This document shows, one piece after another, positions 1-5,866 of a stretch of 7,437 nucleotides of DNA. The translations under genes were made by a program, and so were the position numbers. The DNA is from an uncultured Anaerolineales bacterium (lineage in GTDB: Bacteria > Chloroflexota > Anaerolineae > Anaerolineales > Villigracilaceae). Position 1 is the stretch's first letter. Each line of letters opens with the position of its first letter. Location: positions 1 through 7,437 of the forward strand of contig CALLJA010000343.1 of the NCBI GenBank assembly GCA_938008865.1. Direction: 5' to 3'. Below the pieces are notes generated by a model. It saw only the letters and a program-made list of their open reading frames with translations. It was not told the origin of the DNA and searched no databases.

Positions 1-63
1 GTTTAAGGCCGTGGTCCCCGCAGGAGGGATGATATTCGAATCTCCGTGGAGGCACCTGAGCAG

Positions 64-90
64 AAAAAGTCGCCGTTGAGCGGCTTTTTT
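64..90 (+). terminator. Intrinsic terminator in repeat unit 1
   Basis: A 10-bp stem pairs 64-73 (AAAAAGTCGC) with 80-89 (GCGGCTTTTT), with one T-G wobble and a six-base loop, and runs into six T. The A-rich 5' arm makes it usable on the other strand too. What it ends is not visible: either a transcript made from the repeat itself or one entering from the left. Confidence 0.8.
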
Positions 91-153
91 GTTTAAGGCC
101 GTGGTCCCCGCAGGAGGGATGATATTCGAATCTCCGTGGAGGCACCTGAGCAG

Positions 154-180
154 AAAAAGTCGCCGTTGAGCGGCTTTTTT
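154..180 (+). terminator. Intrinsic terminator in repeat unit 2
   Basis: Exact second copy of the 10-bp stem and T-run of unit 1. Two identical terminators 90 bp apart, upstream of the diguanylate cyclase gene, would insulate that gene from transcription entering from the left. Confidence 0.8.
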
Positions 181-281
181 GTTTAAGGCCGTGGTCCCCG
201 CAGGAGGGATGATATTCGAATCTCCGTGGAGGCACGGTTGCATCAAACGGCTTTTTGATTTCGCCATGCGTCATATAACAG

Positions 282-287
282 TATAAT
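282..287 (+). promoter_or_regulatory. Candidate -10 box for the diguanylate cyclase gene
   Basis: A perfect TATAAT lies 65 bp before the cyclase ATG. No good -35 hexamer stands at 16-18 bp; the best TTGA-like match (TTGATT, 255-260) is 21 bp away. Transcription would begin near 294, just before a short ORF. The call rests on the -10 match alone. Confidence 0.45.
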
Positions 288-295
288 GAGATAGG

Positions 296-355
296 ATGGA
301 TATGTTCTTCTCTATGTTGCAACGCGGTATGTTGTTAACCAGAGTTTTGCGATGA
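296..355 (+). CDS. Possible 19-codon leader ORF overlapping the cyclase start
   Basis: This short frame opens with ATG at 296, contains three further in-frame ATGs (302, 314, 329) and stops with TGA at 353-355. The stop overlaps the ATG of the cyclase (352-354) as ATGA, a typical arrangement for translational coupling. The predicted start site near 294 would make the message almost leaderless. The peptide would be hydrophobic with three Arg (MDMFFSML then QRGMLLTRVLR). The cyclase has only a weak Shine-Dalgarno (AGAG at 341-344), so reinitiation from this ORF is a reasonable idea. It is too short to recognise by homology and could be chance. Confidence 0.3.
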   Translation: MDMFFSMLQRGMLLTRVLR

Positions 356-2238
356 AAAATCAACCGTTTTCCCGCTCTCGTTGGTTCGCTGTCACAGCCG
401 TTTTCGCAGCAATGGCCCTGATCGTGCTGGGCGATGCGCTTTTTGCCACCCACCTTCCCGCAGCGGCAGCTCCATCCTTCTCCTTCTTCCATGAACTGAT
501 CGACCTGCTGGCCTTGATTGTGACACTTTATGCCGCACATCGGTGGTCTTCCGCCGTGGGCCTGGGAGGCATGGCCTGGTTCATCTGCCTGCATGTACTC
601 GGGATGGCAGTGGATTCGTCCCTGCAGCCCATCGACCTGGTGCGGCAATCCGCACTGATGGTGGTCGCGATCCTCGGGGTCAGGATCATTGCCATCCACA
701 AGAGGCAGGAAGAGGAACTAAAACGGTTTGCGAACGAGGTGGAGATCCAGCGGTTAGCAGCCATCAAACTCGCAGACGAATTGCTCATCCTGAACGGTAT
801 TGCCAACATCGGGGTGGAGGCCGCCGACGTGGACGCGCTGGTCAGGGATGCCATCCAGGTCATCGACAGCGCCTTCCATCCCGATTATTTCGATATCCTG
901 CTGCTGGACGAGACACACGGTGCCACGTACGTCTATCGCCTGGGCGAAACCGGTCCAACCCCATCGGTCAAACAGGGCGTCACCGGACAGGTCCTGGATA
1001 GCGGGCAGATGCGACGCATCCCTGACGTCAGCCGCGAACCCGCGTATGTGATGCAGAATCCAGATGTGCGCTCCGAATTGTGCGTACCGCTCAAGATCGC
1101 GCAGCGCGTCGTAGGGGTGATCAACGTCGAAAGCAGGCGGCTGGACGCCTTCACCAAAGAAGACGAACATCTGATGATGACCTTCGCCGATCAACTGGTG
1201 ACGGCCGTCGAAAAGGTGCGCCTTTTCCAGTTGGAACAGCGCCGCACGCGCGAGGCCGAAACCTTGCGCGAGGCGGGGGCCGTGGTGGCGGCCACGCTCA
1301 GCCAGGAGGAGACCATCGAGCGCATTCTGGCCCAGTTGAAGCACGTGATCCCCTACGACAGCGCTTCGGTACAGTTATTGTGCGACGGGTACATGGAGAT
1401 CGTCGGCGGGCAGGGCTGGACAGATGCCGTCGACGTGGTGGGGATGCGGTTTCCGATCCCGGGCGACAACCCTAATACCATTGTCGTGCAGGAGCGCAGA
1501 CCCTATGTTCTCAACGACGCGCCCGCCGCCTACGGTAAATTCCACGAGGGGCCGCACAGTCACATCCGTTCCTTCCTGGGCGTGCCCCTCATCGTCGGCG
1601 ACCAGGTCATTGGGATGCTGGCGGTGGATAGCATGGACCCGAATTTCTTCAACGCCGACCACGTCCGCCTGACGACGGCTTTCGCCGACCAGGTGGCGGT
1701 CGCCATCCAAAACGCCAGGCTGTTCAGGGAAGTAGAGCAGCTGGCCCACACTGACGGCCTGACCGGGTTGAACAATCGTCATCGTTTTCTCGAACTGGCG
1801 CGGCACGAGTTCAAGCGCGCGCGGCGGCATCCGCATGCGTTGTCGGCCATCATGCTGGATATCGACCACTTCAAGAACGTCAACGACACATACGGCCACG
1901 CCGTTGGTGACCACGTGTTGCAAACCGTGGCCAGGCGCTGCAAGGGGGCCGTGCGCGAGATCGATATCCTCGGGCGGTACGGCGGCGAGGAATTCGTCTC
2001 GATCCTGCTCGAGACCGACCTGCATGGCGCGAATGTGGTGGCCGAACGTCTGCGGCGCTGTGTGGAGGAGCCGCCCATCGAGACAGAGCACGGGCCGCTC
2101 TCCGTGACTGTCAGCATTGGCATCGCCGACATGAACGCCGACTGCCAGGACCTGGAATCCCTGCTGCGCCACGCCGACCAGGCCCTGTACGCCGCCAAGC
2201 AGGCAGGGCGAAACCAGGTGGCGATCTGGCAACCTTAA
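352..2238 (+). CDS. Membrane-anchored diguanylate cyclase, GAF-GAF-GGDEF
   Basis: A predicted diguanylate cyclase of 628 residues, making the second messenger c-di-GMP from two GTP. Four hydrophobic segments (about 12-31, 42-62, 67-85 and 95-113) anchor it in the inner membrane, followed by a charged, probably coiled helix (113-140). Two GAF sensor domains lie at about 143-293 and 303-458, each closing with the typical helix ending in RLF. The GGDEF domain fills 460-628: DGLTGLNNR (468-476), metal-binding DIDHF (503-507) and active-site GGEEF (544-548). REID at 535-538 is an RxxD inhibitory site at the spacing seen in PleD, so product feedback inhibition is expected. Residues needed for catalysis are present and there is no EAL domain. 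The GAF ligand cannot be read from sequence. No in-frame start exists upstream of 352 before a stop, so the start is well supported. Confidence 0.93.
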   Translation: MKNQPFSRSRWFAVTAVFAAMALIVLGDALFATHLPAAAAPSFSFFHELIDLLALIVTLYAAHRWSSAVGLGGMAWFICLHVLGMAVDSSLQPIDLVRQSALMVVAILGVRIIAIHKRQEEELKRFANEVEIQRLAAIKLADELLILNGIANIGVEAADVDALVRDAIQVIDSAFHPDYFDILLLDETHGATYVYRLGETGPTPSVKQGVTGQVLDSGQMRRIPDVSREPAYVMQNPDVRSELCVPLKIAQRVVGVINVESRRLDAFTKEDEHLMMTFADQLVTAVEKVRLFQLEQRRTREAETLREAGAVVAATLSQEETIERILAQLKHVIPYDSASVQLLCDGYMEIVGGQGWTDAVDVVGMRFPIPGDNPNTIVVQERRPYVLNDAPAAYGKFHEGPHSHIRSFLGVPLIVGDQVIGMLAVDSMDPNFFNADHVRLTTAFADQVAVAIQNARLFREVEQLAHTDGLTGLNNRHRFLELARHEFKRARRHPHALSAIMLDIDHFKNVNDTYGHAVGDHVLQTVARRCKGAVREIDILGRYGGEEFVSILLETDLHGANVVAERLRRCVEEPPIETEHGPLSVTVSIGIADMNADCQDLESLLRHADQALYAAKQAGRNQVAIWQP

Positions 2239-2280
2239 GTGTCCGCCAAAAATTGAGCATATACAAACAGAAAAATCCCA

Positions 2281-2286
2281 TATAAT
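2281..2286 (+). promoter_or_regulatory. Candidate -10 box for the 130-residue membrane protein gene
   Basis: A perfect TATAAT in an AT-rich stretch starts 43 bp after the cyclase stop and 47 bp before the next ATG. The nearest TTGA-type hexamer (TTGAGC, 2253-2258) is 22 bp upstream, longer than usual. It suggests that the next gene can be transcribed independently of the cyclase. Confidence 0.5.
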
Positions 2287-2315
2287 AAAAGAGTGTTCAG
2301 GGGAGACTGTCATTC

Positions 2316-2321
2316 AGGGAG
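2316..2321 (+). promoter_or_regulatory. Shine-Dalgarno fixing the start at 2328
   Basis: AGGGAG stands 6 nt before ATG 2328, an ideal spacing. This is one of the best ribosome binding sites in the window and supports the small membrane protein as a real gene. Confidence 0.7.
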
Positions 2322-2327
2322 ATAGGA

Positions 2328-2720
2328 ATGTTATTCAAGTACTGGCAACAATGCGGCGGGTCGTGTTGCCTGGGGGGTATGGTGATTTGGGCCATGTCGG
2401 CGTTTACATACTTCTATCATAAACGCCTGCCCGATGGACACGAAGAGAAGAAAACCTATCACCCATCCGCATGGGTGGCTGTGCCGTTCACCCTGCCCTT
2501 GTGGGCCGTGGCGGCGATCCTGTCGGCTATCCTATATGCTGTTTTCTTTGGCCTGCTGCTAATCGTTTTCAGCCTGGCGCTGGTCGCCATCCGCAAGCCC
2601 TTTCTGTTCAAATGGCTGAAAGAGACCGCGCTGAGTGTGGGCGGCTTCTTCCTCAAGATCAATACCCAACTGTTGAACTGGGTTTGGCCGATGCCAGCGC
2701 CAACCGCAGCAAATACTTGA
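2328..2720 (+). CDS. Small membrane protein of unknown function
   Basis: A 130-residue protein I do not recognise. The N-terminus carries a short Cys-containing hydrophobic segment (CGGSCC at 9-14, hydrophobic to about 29). A polar loop rich in Lys, His and Glu (31-45) follows, then a long hydrophobic region at about 48-88 that could form two helices. The amphipathic C-terminal part (89-123) is basic and aromatic and ends in a Pro/Ala tail. Two or three membrane passes are likely. It has a strong ribosome binding site, its own -10 box upstream and a terminator 29 bp after the stop, so it looks like a monocistronic gene. Nothing in it points to an enzyme; the cysteines could be structural or redox-active, but that is a guess. 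Confidence 0.75.
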   Translation: MLFKYWQQCGGSCCLGGMVIWAMSAFTYFYHKRLPDGHEEKKTYHPSAWVAVPFTLPLWAVAAILSAILYAVFFGLLLIVFSLALVAIRKPFLFKWLKETALSVGGFFLKINTQLLNWVWPMPAPTAANT

Positions 2721-2748
2721 GCCTCACAATGCAAAGATAGGAAAACAA

Positions 2749-2776
2749 AAAAACAGTCTCGTCTAAGACTGTTTTT
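2749..2776. terminator. Bidirectional intrinsic terminator between convergent genes
   Basis: A perfect 11-bp stem pairs AAAAACAGTCT (2749-2759) with AGACTGTTTTT (2766-2776) around a six-base loop. It has T-runs on both strands: five T on the plus strand and seven on the minus strand. It lies 28 bp after the plus-strand membrane protein stop and 93 bp beyond the last stop of the minus-strand cluster, so it can end transcription from both sides. Confidence 0.9.
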
Positions 2777-2778
2777 AT

Positions 2779-2830
2779 CTGCAGATTTCGCAGATTACGC
2801 CGATTTGGACAATCTGTGTAACCTGTGGAG
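2779..2830. repeat. Degenerate short repeats of a CAGATT/AATCTG motif
   Basis: Three imperfect direct copies follow each other (GCAGATTTC, GCAGATTAC, GCCGATTTG), then an inverted AATCTGTGTAA. Spacing of the direct copies is about 9-11 bp. The wording resembles short dispersed intergenic repeats (CGCAGATTACGCAGATT-like) that I recall from several bacterial genomes, including Chloroflexota. That family link is from memory, not tested. It lies in the non-coding gap between convergent genes, right after the terminator. Confidence 0.45.
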
Positions 2831-2869
2831 CCCTCTTTTCCCTGTCCCGTCGCTACGAAGAGCCGAAAT

Positions 2870-3358
2870 TTATTTTTGTCCTGCCTGTTGGTCGGCGCGG
2901 AAGGGCACCATGAGCAGGAAGCCAAACGCAATCACAATCTCGCCGATCAGCACGCCTGTGGCCTGCAACGGACCGAAATACGGCACCTGCGGCAGACTGT
3001 GCGAGCCCATGCCGAAGATATCGGCCATGCCCGCGAAGATGGCGATGACGTAGCCCGTGCCCACCAGGCGCAGGCCGATGTCGGCGGGGATGGAGCGTTC
3101 CACGCCCTTCCACAAGGCCAGCAGGCCTACGTAGCCGCCCAGGCAGATCAGCCCTAGCCCGAGCAGAAATACGACGATCTGCACGAACCCTACCACGGGA
3201 CTGCGGTCCCAACCGAACCAGTTGGGCTTGGCGCCCACCATGAAAATGAACAGCCCCACCAGGGTTAGGAGCATCCCCGTGCGGATGCGCATCCGCAGGG
3301 GGGTCTCGAAACGGGAAGTATCGACAGGTGTCGAGGAAGAAAGGGTATTTTGGGTCAT
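2870..3358 (-). CDS. Four-helix membrane protein of unknown function
   Basis: A 162-residue integral membrane protein without a recognised family. Hydrophobic segments lie at about 27-43, 56-83, 97-118 and 131-153, with a hydrophilic Ser/Thr-rich N-terminus (1-20) and a short polar C-terminus. The frame stays open upstream to 3556, but I choose ATG 3358 because the upstream part lies entirely inside the dipeptidase gene and reads as low-quality sequence. The start is 1 nt behind the dipeptidase stop (TGA C ATG) and has no clear Shine-Dalgarno, so translation is probably coupled to the dipeptidase. The pairing hints at a shared role, but no transporter or enzyme motif is visible. Confidence 0.8.
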   Translation of the reverse strand: MTQNTLSSSTPVDTSRFETPLRMRIRTGMLLTLVGLFIFMVGAKPNWFGWDRSPVVGFVQIVVFLLGLGLICLGGYVGLLALWKGVERSIPADIGLRLVGTGYVIAIFAGMADIFGMGSHSLPQVPYFGPLQATGVLIGEIVIAFGFLLMVPFRADQQAGQK

Positions 3359-3359
3359 G

Positions 3360-4448
3360 TCAGGGAAGGTCCCGCTGTAGGCGGGAGATCCAATTCCCGC
3401 CGAGGATGTTGGCAATATCCCCTTCCATATATCCCCGTTCAGCCAGGAGTGGGCCGACCTTTTGCAGGTCGGCGATGGAGTCGATCTCGGGCGGTACCGA
3501 TTGCAGTCCGAAACCGCCGTCGAAGTCAGAGCCGATGCCCGCGTGCAGGGAATCACCCGCCAACTGGCAGATGTGGTCGATGTGGTCCACCAACGTGGAG
3601 AGCGGCACTTCCTCGCGGCGGCTGGTGGAAACGGACCAGCCCGTTTTCAAGTAACCATTGAACGGTACGACGCCCACCACCCCGTCGCGTTCGATCAACC
3701 CGTGCAGGACGCGGTCGGAGAATTGGCGGTTGCTGGGGAAGTTGGGCAGCAGGGACAGGCAATTGCCATGCGTGGCGATGATCGGACCCGAATAACGGTC
3801 CAGGGCTTCGAGCATGGCGGGTTCGTCCATGTGACTGAGATCAAGCACAAAATTGTAATCAGCCATGGCAGAAAGCAGCCTGCGCCCCTCCTCGCTTAGC
3901 GGCCCCGGCTCCTTCCAGCCGCCCGAATAGCGCGTCCCCACCCAGGCCAGGCCGATGATGCGCAACCCCATCTCGTACCACTCTTCCAACTCGGCGGCAC
4001 TGCGGATGCCGTCGGCGCCCTCCATCGAGGGCACCAAGCCGACGGGATGCCCGTCCTCGCTGGGAGTCAGCCAGTGGTCGAGGACCAGTTTCAAGTCGGC
4101 GCGGGAGGAGATCAGCAGGAATTTGTCAGGGTGCGAATCAGCCAGGCGACGGTAGGTTAGCAGCTGCTGGCGGTAGATGCGGTTGGCCTCGTCGGAGGTG
4201 CGGTAGGCGTGGCGCCTGTCCAACTCGTGCGAAACGCGGCGAATGGGCGGCGCGTAAAGTGAGGCAAAGGCCACAGCCACCTGTCCGCGCTGGTATTCGG
4301 GCCAGCCGATCAAGCAGTCTTCGTTGACCTCAACCACCTTGGAGCCCGCCTCCAACTGGCGCGTTTGAACGGCCGAGCGGGTGTAATCACGGCCGTAGGC
4401 AAGCATATTCCAGGCGATATCGTTGTGAGAATCAACGAGAAGGGGCAT
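3360..4448 (-). CDS. Dipeptidase of peptidase family M19 (membrane dipeptidase type)
   Basis: A 362-residue metallo-dipeptidase of the amidohydrolase fold that cleaves dipeptides using two zinc ions. All expected metal ligands of the family are present: H8 and D10 in DSHNDIAWN, bridging E143 in SMEGADG, H206 in DLSHMDEP, H227 in ATHGN, and D308 in GIGSDFDGG. An Arg (R241) sits where the family has its substrate-binding Arg. The C-terminal NILGGNW matches the family's ILGGN block. Position 227-230 reads HGNC instead of the more usual HS(N/S)A, a mild variation beside the ligand. There is no signal peptide, so it should be cytoplasmic. The start has no clear Shine-Dalgarno; a hairpin sits just upstream. 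It lies 38 nt behind the S1 gene and 1 nt before a membrane protein gene, probably in one operon. The natural substrate cannot be read from the sequence. Confidence 0.92.
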   Translation of the reverse strand: MPLLVDSHNDIAWNMLAYGRDYTRSAVQTRQLEAGSKVVEVNEDCLIGWPEYQRGQVAVAFASLYAPPIRRVSHELDRRHAYRTSDEANRIYRQQLLTYRRLADSHPDKFLLISSRADLKLVLDHWLTPSEDGHPVGLVPSMEGADGIRSAAELEEWYEMGLRIIGLAWVGTRYSGGWKEPGPLSEEGRRLLSAMADYNFVLDLSHMDEPAMLEALDRYSGPIIATHGNCLSLLPNFPSNRQFSDRVLHGLIERDGVVGVVPFNGYLKTGWSVSTSRREEVPLSTLVDHIDHICQLAGDSLHAGIGSDFDGGFGLQSVPPEIDSIADLQKVGPLLAERGYMEGDIANILGGNWISRLQRDLP

Positions 4449-4457
4449 GGTAGGGAA

Positions 4458-4479
4458 GAGCGCACCCGGGGGTGCGCTC
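4458..4479 (-). promoter_or_regulatory. Strong hairpin between the S1 and dipeptidase genes
   Basis: GAGCGCACCC (4458-4467) and GGGTGCGCTC (4470-4479) form a perfect GC-rich inverted repeat, in practice about 9 bp with a four-base loop. In the minus direction it begins 7 nt after the S1 stop and ends 9 nt before the dipeptidase ATG. No proper T-run follows (TTCCCTACC), so it is at best a weak terminator. It could stabilise the 3' end of the S1 message, lower read-through, or limit ribosome access to the dipeptidase start. Confidence 0.6.
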
Positions 4480-4486
4480 TGTTCTC

Positions 4487-5749
4487 TTACGCTTCGCTCT
4501 CGCCGCTGGGAGTTTCTTCAGGAGGCGAGGCGGGGTCGTCTGCTTCGCTGCGGAATTCTTCGGCCAGCATCTTGAAGTCCTTATCGGCAAAGGCCGCCGA
4601 GTCAACTTTGCGCAGGCTGAGGCCAATGCGGTGCTGGTCATGATCGATGCGGATGACGCGCAGGGTCTTGACTTCGCCTTCCTTGATGGCTTCCTTGGGG
4701 TGCTCGATTCGGTGGTCGCTGATCTCGGAGATGTGGATCAGGCCTTCGATGTCGCCTTCGAGGCGGGCAAAGGCGCCGAACTTGGTCAGGCGGGTGATGG
4801 CACCCTCGACCAACTGGCCGACGCTGAACTTGGCCACGCGGGCAGCCCAGGGATCTTCCTGCAGGGCGCGCATGGAGAGGCCAATGCGGCGCTTCTCGCG
4901 GTCGATGTTGATGACCTTGACCTGAACCGACTGCCCGACTTCAAGGATCTCCTTGGGGTGCTGGATGCGGTCCCAGGAGAGTTCGGAGAGGTGGACGAGG
5001 CCGTCGGCCCCGTTGATGTTAACGAAGGCGCCGAACTCGGCCAGGCTGGTAACGCGGCCCGTATAGATCTTGCCCTCTTCCAACTCACCGATGACGCGGT
5101 CCTTGAGGGACTGGCGGGTTTCGTTGCTGGTGGCACGTTCGGAGAGAATCAGGCGACGACGTTCGCGGTCCACTTCGATGATGCGAACGGAGATCGGGTC
5201 ACCCACCATCTTCTGCCAGCGCTGCTCGGGCGTGTCACCCGTGGCCATGGCGCGGCGCGAGGCGCTGATCTGCGACGCGGGCACGAAGCCACGCAACCCG
5301 CCGATCGGCACGATCAGGCCGCCCTTGTTGAAGCCGATGACCTTGCTATCCATGACGGTCTCATCGGCGATCATCTTCTCCACGTTCGCCCAGGAGATTT
5401 GCTCCTGCGCGCGCTTGAAGGAAAGGACGACATTCCCGTTTGAATCCTCGGGGTTGACGACGTAGACGTCAACTTCCTGGCCGACATGCAGCGCAGCGCG
5501 CTCATCGTCGGTCAGTTGCTCCAGTTCGCGACCCGCGATCACGCCTTCAGACTTGGCGCCGATGCTGACGAGAATCTGGTTGACACCGATGCTGGCAATC
5601 ATGCCCTTGCGAATTTCGCCGACCTGCGGAAGGTCCACATTCAGCGCTTCACTCTCAAGGAGGGATTCCATGCTCTGGTGGTTGGTGGGTTCACCCTGCG
5701 GGTTCGCTTCTGCGGCCCCCTGCCCGTTCAGGGCATCAATTTGGTCCAT
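4487..5749 (-). CDS. rpsA: Ribosomal protein S1 homologue with four S1 domains
   Basis: A 420-residue RNA-binding protein of four S1 (OB-fold) domains at about 43-115, 129-205, 223-296 and 310-385. The last two are canonical (VTSLAEFGAFVNI..GLVHLSELS and ITRLTKFGAFARL..GLIHISEIS). The first two are more divergent, as in bacterial S1, where they contact the ribosome and the later domains bind mRNA. An acidic tail (400-420) closes the protein. Four domains is the usual form outside Proteobacteria, where six is common. The frame opens at 5815, but the gene's -10 box lies inside that extension, so I choose ATG 5749, which has GGAG 10 nt upstream. It was read as S1 rather than Tex, polynucleotide phosphorylase or RNase E because nothing but S1 repeats is present. 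The dipeptidase and a membrane protein follow downstream. Confidence 0.88.
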   Translation of the reverse strand: MDQIDALNGQGAAEANPQGEPTNHQSMESLLESEALNVDLPQVGEIRKGMIASIGVNQILVSIGAKSEGVIAGRELEQLTDDERAALHVGQEVDVYVVNPEDSNGNVVLSFKRAQEQISWANVEKMIADETVMDSKVIGFNKGGLIVPIGGLRGFVPASQISASRRAMATGDTPEQRWQKMVGDPISVRIIEVDRERRRLILSERATSNETRQSLKDRVIGELEEGKIYTGRVTSLAEFGAFVNINGADGLVHLSELSWDRIQHPKEILEVGQSVQVKVINIDREKRRIGLSMRALQEDPWAARVAKFSVGQLVEGAITRLTKFGAFARLEGDIEGLIHISEISDHRIEHPKEAIKEGEVKTLRVIRIDHDQHRIGLSLRKVDSAAFADKDFKMLAEEFRSEADDPASPPEETPSGESEA

Positions 5750-5786
5750 CACTGGCTGACTCCGATTAAGAAAATTAGTACGGCTG

Positions 5787-5815
5787 ATTATACAAGTGAA
5801 TGTAGAAGTTGGCAA
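5787..5815 (-). promoter_or_regulatory. Near-consensus promoter of the S1 gene
   Basis: On the minus strand, TTGCCA (5810-5815) is followed after exactly 17 bp by TATAAT (5787-5792): five of six and six of six matches to the sigma-70-type consensus. Transcription would start near 5780, leaving a leader of about 30 nt before ATG 5749. This is the best promoter in the window, as expected for a ribosomal gene. Confidence 0.85.
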
Positions 5816-5839
5816 CCCTAACGGATGAAGATTGTGCGT

Positions 5840-5845
5840 TATAAT
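5840..5845 (+). promoter_or_regulatory. Candidate -10 box of the chelatase gene
   Basis: A perfect TATAAT lies 21 bp before ATG 5867, with only weak -35 candidates at 16-18 bp. The TTGGCA at 5809-5814, which overlaps the S1 -35 box, is 25 bp away. If used, transcription would start near 5852 and exclude the earlier in-frame ATG at 5825. Confidence 0.55.
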
Positions 5846-5853
5846 CCCCCTTC

Positions 5854-5857
5854 GGAG
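5854..5857 (+). promoter_or_regulatory. Shine-Dalgarno deciding the chelatase start
   Basis: GGAG stands 9 nt before ATG 5867. The alternative ATG 5825 has no such site and lies upstream of the -10 box, so the start at 5867 is preferred. Confidence 0.6.
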
Positions 5858-5866
5858 TCAAAAAGA

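Larger units (their letters stand above)
1..235. repeat. Tandem array of a 90-bp unit (two full copies, one partial)
   Basis: Positions 1-90 and 91-180 are identical, and 181-235 repeats the first 55 bases exactly before diverging. The first 55 bases of each unit are GC-rich and can fold: GTG at 11-13 faces CAC at 53-55, TCC at 15-17 faces GGA at 48-50, and an inner hairpin joins GGA..GAT (23-30) to ATC TCC (40-45) around a loop containing ATTCGAA. The remaining 35 bases of each full unit hold an intrinsic terminator. The third copy keeps exactly the foldable core and loses the terminator, although a related CGGCTTTTT remains at 248-256. The array probably continues to the left of the window. 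I see no ORF in it and recognise no named RNA family. It may be a multiplied small RNA or terminator cassette, or a non-coding repeat; function unknown. Confidence 0.9.

Noticed and set aside
34..57. tRNA-like 3' end in the repeat unit (TTCGAAT, then 12 bases, then ACC)
   Set aside because: The spacing fits a T-loop followed by an acceptor strand, but the 5' T-stem half (CGGAG expected) and a matching 5' acceptor are missing on either strand, and no anticodon arm can be drawn.
1..235. CRISPR array
   Set aside because: The units are identical along their whole 90 bp, with no unique spacers, and no cas gene is in view.
181..351. c-di-GMP riboswitch ahead of the cyclase
   Set aside because: No GEMM-type core or tetraloop-receptor sequence is recognisable, and the predicted transcript leader is too short.
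1375..2313. 312-codon minus-strand frame opposite the cyclase
   Set aside because: It is antisense to the well-supported GAF and GGDEF domains, and its translation shows no family features.
3359..3556. N-terminal extension of the four-helix membrane protein
   Set aside because: It overlaps the conserved C-terminal part of the dipeptidase, and ATG 3358 gives a normal membrane protein with tight operon spacing.
4472..5443. 323-codon plus-strand frame opposite the S1 gene
   Set aside because: It is a mirror frame of the S1 repeats; its apparent Asp/Leu/Val-rich pattern is the reverse complement of S1 codons.
5825..5866. Earlier chelatase start at ATG 5825
   Set aside because: It lies upstream of the -10 box and has no Shine-Dalgarno; the family's conserved N-terminus begins shortly after 5867.
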